Positions 1 through 4,784 of a stretch of DNA of 7,328 nt are shown here, one piece after another (positions within the stretch are counted from its first letter, which is position 1; each line of letters opens with the position of its first letter). Under the pieces are notes generated by a model. That model saw only the letters and a list, made by a program, of their open reading frames with translations. It had not been told where the DNA came from and searched no databases. The position numbers and the translations under genes are program-made. Source of the stretch: Gammaproteobacteria bacterium (GTDB lineage: Bacteria; Pseudomonadota; Gammaproteobacteria; SZUA-229); the NCBI GenBank assembly GCA_016191795.1, contig JACPVK010000343.1, positions 1 through 7,328 on the forward strand, in the 5' to 3' direction.

Positions 1-2
1 AC

Positions 3-50
3 CTGGTGGTTCGGCAAGCTATTATTGATATCTATCGTTGGGTGCAATAA
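3..50 (+). CDS. Possible 3' end of an upstream gene (partial, uncertain)
   Basis: Frame 3 is open from the left edge and ends in TAA at 48-50, giving the C-terminal peptide LVVRQAIIDIYRWVQ. This has the look of an amphipathic helical protein tail, and its stop codon falls inside the first palindromic repeat, a common position for such repeats. Sixteen codons are too few to assign a family. Frame 2 also closes early, at 26-28, so the choice of frame is a guess. Confidence 0.2.
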   Translation: MVVRQAIIDIYRWVQ

Positions 51-67
51 ACGATGTGCATTGCACC
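41..67. repeat. Short palindromic repeat, first of two
   Basis: GGTGCAAT at 41-48 and ATTGCACC at 60-67 are perfect inverted repeats of 8 bp separated by an 11-nt loop. The unit resembles, from memory, a dispersed palindromic motif with a GGGTGCAATAA...GCATTGCACC pattern found between genes in many gamma- and betaproteobacterial genomes. It could fold in RNA, but no T tract follows, so it is not a standard intrinsic terminator. Confidence 0.6.
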
Positions 68-79
68 GTGAATTCATGC

Positions 80-106
80 GGCTGATTACGCTAACGCTAA
101 TCCGCC
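80..106. repeat. Short palindromic repeat, second of two
   Basis: GGCTGATTA at 80-88 and TAATCCGCC at 98-106 pair at 8 of 9 positions, with one mismatch at 83/103, around a 9-nt loop containing CGCTAACGC. From memory it matches a dispersed module with GGCGGATTA...TAATCCGCC arms followed by CTAC, and here CTAC also follows, at 107-110. It lies 12 bp after the first palindrome, so the two form a composite intergenic element upstream of the LOG-family gene. Confidence 0.6.
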
Positions 107-141
107 CTACTTCTACTTCAACTTATACGAGCGGGCATGAT

Positions 142-876
142 ATGTCAGATCAAACCAGTAATCACCATGGCAAGAAACCGCGTTTAACCCCGGTTGTCGA
201 ATCCACACTGAATCGCGAGTCGTGGAAAATTTTTCAGATCATGGCAGAGTTTGTCGAAGGCTTTGAGCGTCTGGCCTCAATAACACCCTCGGCCAGCATG
301 TTTGGCTCGGCACGCACCCGGCCTGAACACCCGTATTATCAAACAGCACAAAAAATTGCCTATCTGTTATCCGAAGCCGGTTTTGCCATCGTCAGCGGCG
401 GCGGACCGGGCATTATGGAAGCAGTGAATCGCGGCGGCCAGCAGGGTAAGTCGGCCAGTATTGGTCTGAATATTCAGCTGCCAAAAGAACAAACACCTAA
501 CCCCTACCAGGATATTGCACTTAACTTCAGGCATTTCTTCTCACGCAAGGTGATGTTCGTTAAATATGCGTCGGCCTACGTGGTTTGCCCCGGCGGCTTT
601 GGCACCCTGGATGAACTGGCGGAGATGCTAACACTGGTACAAACCGGCAAGGCCAGGCGCATTCCCATCATTCTGGTCAACAGTGATTTCTGGCAACCCC
701 TGATTGCCTGGTTCGAAAATACGCTGGTACAGCAAGGCATGATCAATGAATCGGATTTAAACCTGTTCAAGCTGGTGGATGAACCGGAGGACGTGGTTAA
801 GGCCATTTTTGCTTTCTATGAACACCGAACCATTTCACCTTCTGCCGAGGAACAGGAAATTCTGCTGCACCTGTAA
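142..876 (+). CDS. LOG-family Rossmann-fold nucleotide hydrolase (TIGR00730 type)
   Basis: This 244-residue cytosolic protein belongs to the LOG / lysine-decarboxylase-like family. Characterised members hydrolyse the N-glycosidic bond of nucleoside 5'-monophosphates, releasing a base (cytokinin activation in plants and some microbes, or general nucleotide turnover) and ribose 5-phosphate. Visible hallmarks are FGSAR at 54-58, a glycine-rich GGGPGIMEAVNRG at 86-98, the conserved SRK at 134-136, and the signature PGGFGTLDELAE at 150-161, which contains the PGGxGTxxE active-site motif. No signal peptide or membrane segment is seen. The frame is open upstream to the window edge, but 25-141 crosses two palindromic repeats and encodes an unconvincing peptide, so the ATG at 142 is preferred. 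A weak purine-rich GAGCGGG precedes it. The gene lies 27 nt before dctQ on the same strand and is probably cotranscribed. The family is clear; the substrate is not known. Confidence 0.9.
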   Translation: MSDQTSNHHGKKPRLTPVVESTLNRESWKIFQIMAEFVEGFERLASITPSASMFGSARTRPEHPYYQTAQKIAYLLSEAGFAIVSGGGPGIMEAVNRGGQQGKSASIGLNIQLPKEQTPNPYQDIALNFRHFFSRKVMFVKYASAYVVCPGGFGTLDELAEMLTLVQTGKARRIPIILVNSDFWQPLIAWFENTLVQQGMINESDLNLFKLVDEPEDVVKAIFAFYEHRTISPSAEEQEILLHL

Positions 877-903
877 CACGGGCTTCGGTTAACATTCGCA
901 GCC

Positions 904-1530
904 ATGTTAGTGCGCATTCCACAACTGATTGAATCCTTCATCGACCTGATCGGCCGGGGTGTTTCCTGGCTGAGCCTGGGCCTGGTTTTGCTCACCTGTC
1001 TGGTTGTACTGCTGCGTTATGTTTTTGATATGGGCTGGATTGCCATGCAGGATGCCATCAGCGCCATGCATGCCCTGCTGTTCCTGCTCGCCGCGGCTTA
1101 CACCCTGAAATACGATGAACATGTGCGCGTGGATATTATTTATCACAAACTCGGCACCCGTGGCCGCGCCTGGGTAGACCTGCTAGGAAGCCTGCTGGTT
1201 TTATTACCGGTTTGCGGATTTATATTCTGGATCAGCTGGGTATACGTAATGGAAAGCTGGCGCATTTTTGAATCCTCATCGGAAACCGGCGGCCTGCCGG
1301 GCGTGTATTTGCTCAAGACCATGATTCTGCTCATGGCAGTTTTATTAATGCTGCAGGGCCTGGCGCTGATTCTTAAAAATCTGGCGATTCTCACTTCCAG
1401 ACTACCGGTCACTCATCCGGATTTCACACCGGAAGGCGAGCATATTCCGGAACCTTACATGCGCATTCCCACAGCCATACATCGTGACGAACAGGATTCA
1501 CACGCCGACCATACGGAGCACAAAGGCTGA
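904..1530 (+). CDS. dctQ: TRAP transporter small permease subunit (DctQ family)
   Basis: This 208-residue inner-membrane protein is the four-helix subunit of a tripartite ATP-independent periplasmic (TRAP) transporter. It pairs with DctM for ion-driven uptake of a substrate delivered by DctP. Hydrophobic segments lie at about 17-38, 50-68, 91-113 and 134-158. The family-typical HVRVDIIY is at 73-80, and SSETGGLPGVYLLKTM at 125-140 precedes the last helix. The roughly 45-residue tail after helix 4 is longer than in compact DctQ proteins and ends in a stretch rich in His, Asp and Glu (HRDEQDSHADHTEHKG, 193-208). The ATG at 904 is the only reasonable start; no in-frame start lies between the LOG stop and it, although no clear Shine-Dalgarno sequence precedes it. 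Its TGA overlaps the dctM ATG by one base, indicating translational coupling. Confidence 0.93.
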   Translation: MLVRIPQLIESFIDLIGRGVSWLSLGLVLLTCLVVLLRYVFDMGWIAMQDAISAMHALLFLLAAAYTLKYDEHVRVDIIYHKLGTRGRAWVDLLGSLLVLLPVCGFIFWISWVYVMESWRIFESSSETGGLPGVYLLKTMILLMAVLLMLQGLALILKNLAILTSRLPVTHPDFTPEGEHIPEPYMRIPTAIHRDEQDSHADHTEHKG

Positions 1531-2906
1531 TGGAATATCTTTCCCTGTGGTTGTTTGCGGCGGTGTTTGTTCTGTTGCTGTCGGGTTATCCGGTGGCCTT
1601 TGTTCTGGCAGGCACCGCATTATTGTTCGCCGCAGGCGGTACTTTATTGGGTGTATTTGACAGCGCTTTTCTCGAAGCCCTGCCCAATCGTTTATTTGGC
1701 ATCATGATGAATCCCACGCTGATTGCCGTGCCCCTGTTTGTATTTATGGGCGTGATGCTGGAGCGTTCGCGCATTGCAGAAAATCTGCTCGAAACCATGG
1801 CCAAACTGTTTGGCCCGATGCGCGGCGGTATTGGTATTTCAGTGATGCTGGTCGGCACACTGCTCGCTGCCAGTACCGGCATTGTTGGTGCCACGGTCGT
1901 CACCATGGGACTGCTGTCATTACCCACCATGCTCAAGCGCGGTTATGACCCGCACATCGCTTGCGGCACAATTTGCGCCTCCGGCACGCTGGGACAAATT
2001 ATCCCGCCTTCCATTATTCTGATTTTGCTGGCGGATGTGTTGTCGGCGGCCTACCAGCAGGCGCAACTTAAAATGGGTATATACAGCCCGGAAACAATCT
2101 CCGTCGGCGATTTGTTTGTGGGTGCGATTATTCCCGGCCTGTTACTGGTCGTGCTCTACATTATTTATATCGCCGTGGTGGCCTGGCTTAAACCGAATGT
2201 GATGCCGGCCATACCCAGTGAAGATCGTGGCCATCGACGCGAACTGTGGCTGAGTGTGTTACAGGAACTGATACCGCCGTTGTTGTTGATTGTGCTGGTA
2301 CTAGGTTCCATTGTTGGCGGCATTGCCACACCTACCGAGGCGGCGGCCGTGGGCGCCATTGGTTCCATAACACTCGCCATCAGCCGCCGCCGTTTCAATC
2401 TGGCGGTGTTGCGTGAAGTCATGCAAACCACAGCCCGTGTCAGCAGCATGGTGTTCATGATTCTGATTGGCGCCGCCATTTTCTCGCTGGTATTCCGCGG
2501 ATTTGGTGGTGATGATCTGGTGCATGAATTACTCAGCTCACTGCCTGGCGGCAAATACACGGCCTTGTTCGTGGTAATGCTGGTGATGTTTCTGCTCGGC
2601 TTTGTACTCGACTTTATCGAAATCGTATTTGTAGTGGTGCCCATTGTCGGCCCGGTATTGCTGGCCATGGACATAGACCCGATATGGCTGGGCGTCATGA
2701 TGGCCATTAATTTACAAACCTCTTTCCTGACGCCGCCATTTGGTTTCGCCCTGTTTTACCTGCGTGGTGTTGCCCCCGCGCAAATCACCACAATGCATAT
2801 TTACAAGGGCGTGGTGCCGTTTATTCTGATTCAGATTCTGGCGCTGGGATTGATTGTGATCTGGCCGGAACTGGCGACGTGGTTGCCGGGATTGATTGCG
2901 GATTAA
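1530..2906 (+). CDS. dctM: TRAP transporter large permease subunit (DctM family)
   Basis: This 458-residue polytopic inner-membrane protein is the transport channel of the TRAP system and belongs to the ion transporter superfamily. Hydrophobic segments run through almost the whole length, consistent with the usual 11-13 helices. Family-typical stretches are NPTLIAVPLFVFMGVMLERS (61-80), ASGTLGQIIPPSI (150-162), GIATPTEAAAVGA (265-277), DFIEIVFVVVPIVGP (361-375) and SFLTPPFGFALFYLRGVAP (398-416). The loop at about 170-196 is somewhat long and is followed by GDLFVGAIIPG, which I associate with the 2-oxoacid/lactate subgroup. The ATG shares its first base with the dctQ stop. GGAG at 1515-1518, within dctQ, is a plausible ribosome binding site about 11 nt upstream. 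The length is normal for a stand-alone DctM that is not fused to DctQ. The cognate binding protein is not downstream but on the other strand. Confidence 0.95.
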   Translation: MEYLSLWLFAAVFVLLLSGYPVAFVLAGTALLFAAGGTLLGVFDSAFLEALPNRLFGIMMNPTLIAVPLFVFMGVMLERSRIAENLLETMAKLFGPMRGGIGISVMLVGTLLAASTGIVGATVVTMGLLSLPTMLKRGYDPHIACGTICASGTLGQIIPPSIILILLADVLSAAYQQAQLKMGIYSPETISVGDLFVGAIIPGLLLVVLYIIYIAVVAWLKPNVMPAIPSEDRGHRRELWLSVLQELIPPLLLIVLVLGSIVGGIATPTEAAAVGAIGSITLAISRRRFNLAVLREVMQTTARVSSMVFMILIGAAIFSLVFRGFGGDDLVHELLSSLPGGKYTALFVVMLVMFLLGFVLDFIEIVFVVVPIVGPVLLAMDIDPIWLGVMMAINLQTSFLTPPFGFALFYLRGVAPAQITTMHIYKGVVPFILIQILALGLIVIWPELATWLPGLIAD

Positions 2907-2939
2907 ACAGACATTGAAACAAGCCTGAATTGGAAAATC

Positions 2940-2948
2940 TGCTAATAT
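2940..2948 (+). promoter_or_regulatory. Possible extended -10 element upstream of the lipoprotein gene
   Basis: TGCTAATAT provides a TG dinucleotide one base before TAATAT, which matches the TATAAT consensus at 4 of 6 positions. No good -35 hexamer lies 16-18 bp upstream; TTGAAA at 2914-2919 is too far, with a 23-bp spacer. Transcription would start near 2955, leaving a leader of about 25 nt before the ATG at 2981. That fits the chosen start but excludes a TTG start at 2930. Confidence 0.2.
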
Positions 2949-2980
2949 CCTTTCAACTCTTTGTACTGGCACAACCACTT

Positions 2981-3658
2981 ATGATCAATATCCCACGAAT
3001 TACTGCACTCTTAATTTGCAGCACATTATTATCGTGCGGATCAGAAGATGGAGCGAAGCGTATTGTTCTTGGTACAGGCAATGATGTCTACGCACCAAAC
3101 GAACTCCAATACTCTCTTCCATTCGTGGTTCAAGTAACACGCGACGGCGAACTCCCGGCTCCCGGTGCGACTGTTAAAATTACAATTAAACCGTTGCGTT
3201 ATTTCAAGGGTGGCTACCTTGCTGTTGATAGCGATGCTGATGGTACGGATGACGCCTGGTCGCTGAGCTATTCAGCATCCTGTGTTGCGGAAGATGTTAA
3301 CAATAATGGTGTACGGGATCCTGGTGAAGACATTAATGGCAATGTCAGACTCGATCCTACCTATCCCGGCACAGTTGGTGCACACCTTTCTTTAGCACCA
3401 ACTGTAACGCCAGGCACGGGCACTATTGTTACAGATGACAGTGGATTCGGATATTTCGTTGTGACCTACCCAAAATCCGAATCCATGTGGACCAACATCC
3501 AGCTTACTGCTACCGCACAGGTAACGGGTACCGAGGAAAACGAAATCATTTCGTTTACCTTGCCAGTTGCCATCGACGATCTAGCCTACCCTGTCTCACC
3601 ACCAGGAGGCAGCACTAGCCGCTATGGCACAAGCGCAATTTGTACGGATGACTTGTAA
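2981..3658 (+). CDS. Predicted outer-membrane lipoprotein with Ig-like fold and EF-hand-like loops
   Basis: The 225-residue product starts with a lipoprotein signal peptide, MINIPRITALLICSTLLSCG, with lipobox LLSC and lipidated Cys19. Gly at +2 favours sorting to the outer membrane. The mature part looks like a bacterial Ig-like (Big) domain: ELPAPGATVKITIKP at about 57-71, and later strands including GTIVTDDSGFGYFVVTYP (147-164) and NIQLTATAQVTGTE (172-185). Between them lie acidic loops of calcium-binding type: DSDADGTDD (83-91), DVNNNGVRDPGE (105-116, a near-ideal 12-residue EF-hand/dockerin loop) and DINGNVRLD (117-125). Cys101 and Cys221 could form a disulfide. An in-frame TTG start at 2930 would bury the signal peptide behind a hydrophobic extension, so the ATG at 2981 is preferred, although no clear ribosome binding site is seen. 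The gene follows dctM by 74 nt. CTG encodes only 1 of 18 leucines, unlike dctQ. The function is unknown; a surface or adhesion-related role is only a guess. Confidence 0.75.
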   Translation: MINIPRITALLICSTLLSCGSEDGAKRIVLGTGNDVYAPNELQYSLPFVVQVTRDGELPAPGATVKITIKPLRYFKGGYLAVDSDADGTDDAWSLSYSASCVAEDVNNNGVRDPGEDINGNVRLDPTYPGTVGAHLSLAPTVTPGTGTIVTDDSGFGYFVVTYPKSESMWTNIQLTATAQVTGTEENEIISFTLPVAIDDLAYPVSPPGGSTSRYGTSAICTDDL

Positions 3659-3706
3659 TTTTAACGGCGATTTTTGATTTGTTGTTTCAATTTAAACCTC
3701 AATAAT

Positions 3707-4783
3707 TCACCGCACCTGCAAATACGCCAACTCCGAAATCGCCGACCATTTCTTGACCTGTTTGGTGAAAGTATCCAGCGACTGATAAATTTTCTTCGAC
3801 TGTGCATCCTTGTTGGCCAGTTCCAGCACCACTTCATTGGATAACACTTTAAGTTTTTCCAGCACCGCATCCGGCAACCGGCGCACATCCACTTTATGTT
3901 TGTTAACCAGCGTATCCAGCGCTGCGTTATTGCGCGCTGCGTATTCCGTTACCATATCTTCATTCACCACCCGGCAGGCGTTGAGCACAATACTTTGTAA
4001 ATCCTTGTCGAGTGCTGCCAGGGCTTTTTGATTGATTATCGCTTCGAGTGTGGTGCCCGGTTCATGCCAGCCGGGGTAATAATAATATTTCGCCGCCTTG
4101 TACAAACCGAACGCAAGATCGTTATAAGGGCCTACCCATTCCGTTGCATCAATGGCACCGGTTTTTAATGCCGTGAACAATTCACCACCGGGCAAATTCA
4201 ATGGTGTACCGCCGGCACGCGCCAGCACTTCGCCACCCAAACCGGGTATGCGCATTTTCAAACCTTTCAGGTCGTTCACGGTTTTGATTTCGCGATTAAA
4301 CCAGCCAGCCATCTGTACACCCGTATTACCGGCCGCCGCCGGAATAACACCAAATGATTTATAGGCTTCGGTCCATAATTCCAGGCCACCACCGTGATAT
4401 AACCAGGCGGTCATTTCTGTCGCGGTTAATCCAAATGGCACGCAGGAAAAAAACTGAAAACTTTCATTCTTGCCTTTCCAGTAATAGGCGGCACCGTGGC
4501 CCATTTCAGCCGTGCCACGTGACACCACATCAAACACTTCCAGCGCAGGGGCAATTTCACCGGCACCATACACTTTTATTTGCAAACGTCCGGCTGACAT
4601 TTCATTAATTAGCTCAGCCAGCTTATTGGCACTGGTACCCAGTCCGGGAAAATTCATAGGCCATGTCGTCACCATTTTCCATTTGATAGCTGTTTTGGCA
4701 TGTACCGCCGGTGCGTTAACCAGGACAGCGCCCGCTACAACAGTCGATGCGCTTGCCGTTTTAATAAAATCGCGTCTTTTCAT
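3707..4783 (-). CDS. dctP: TRAP transporter solute-binding protein, 2-oxoacid/lactate-type (DctP family)
   Basis: This 358-residue periplasmic protein captures the substrate and delivers it to DctQM. The N-terminus carries a twin-arginine signal, KRRDFIK at 2-8, a hydrophobic stretch, and a likely cleavage after VHA at 27-29, so it is probably exported folded by Tat. The DctP fold is shown by GAGEIAPALEVFDVVSRG (73-90), FNREIKTVNDLKGLKMRIPG (162-181), GELFTALKTGAIDATEWVGPYND (200-222) and YYYYPGWHEPGT (233-244). Arg178 is the expected carboxylate-binding arginine. Gln157, Glu215, Trp216 and Glu241 correspond, from memory, to the cation and ligand site of TakP (2-oxoacids, Na+) and TTHA0766 (calcium lactate). 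A 2-oxoacid, lactate or similar hydroxyacid is therefore the likely ligand. The start follows the stop of the upstream regulator by one nucleotide, with AGGAGAG at 4793-4799. The gene converges on the lipoprotein gene with 48 nt between them. Confidence 0.93.
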   Translation of the reverse strand: MKRRDFIKTASASTVVAGAVLVNAPAVHAKTAIKWKMVTTWPMNFPGLGTSANKLAELINEMSAGRLQIKVYGAGEIAPALEVFDVVSRGTAEMGHGAAYYWKGKNESFQFFSCVPFGLTATEMTAWLYHGGGLELWTEAYKSFGVIPAAAGNTGVQMAGWFNREIKTVNDLKGLKMRIPGLGGEVLARAGGTPLNLPGGELFTALKTGAIDATEWVGPYNDLAFGLYKAAKYYYYPGWHEPGTTLEAIINQKALAALDKDLQSIVLNACRVVNEDMVTEYAARNNAALDTLVNKHKVDVRRLPDAVLEKLKVLSNEVVLELANKDAQSKKIYQSLDTFTKQVKKWSAISELAYLQVR

Positions 4784-4784
4784 A

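Noticed and set aside
25..141. N-terminal extension of the LOG protein starting from TTG at 25
   Set aside because: The extension crosses two palindromic repeats, gives an atypical Cys-, Arg- and Thr-rich peptide, and is not needed for the fold. The ATG at 142 gives a normal family length.
111..141. Promoter for the LOG gene just upstream of its ATG (TTATAC near 124-129)
   Set aside because: The -10-like hexamer would place transcription start only a few bases before the ATG, and no -35 match lies at the right distance.
877..903. Hairpin between the LOG gene and dctQ (around CGGGCTTCGG)
   Set aside because: The arms do not pair over more than a few bases and no T tract follows, so it is not called a terminator or attenuator.
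2165..2707. 180-residue open frame on the - strand opposite dctM
   Set aside because: It is a low-complexity Ser/Thr/Met-rich translation antisense to a strongly supported permease gene, as expected for a frame shadow.
2930..2980. Lipoprotein start at TTG 2930
   Set aside because: It would put 17 residues before a well-formed lipoprotein signal peptide that starts cleanly at the ATG at 2981.
3659..3706. Bidirectional terminator between the convergent lipoprotein and dctP genes
   Set aside because: The 48 nt contain T-rich runs but I found no GC-rich inverted repeat before a T tract on either strand.
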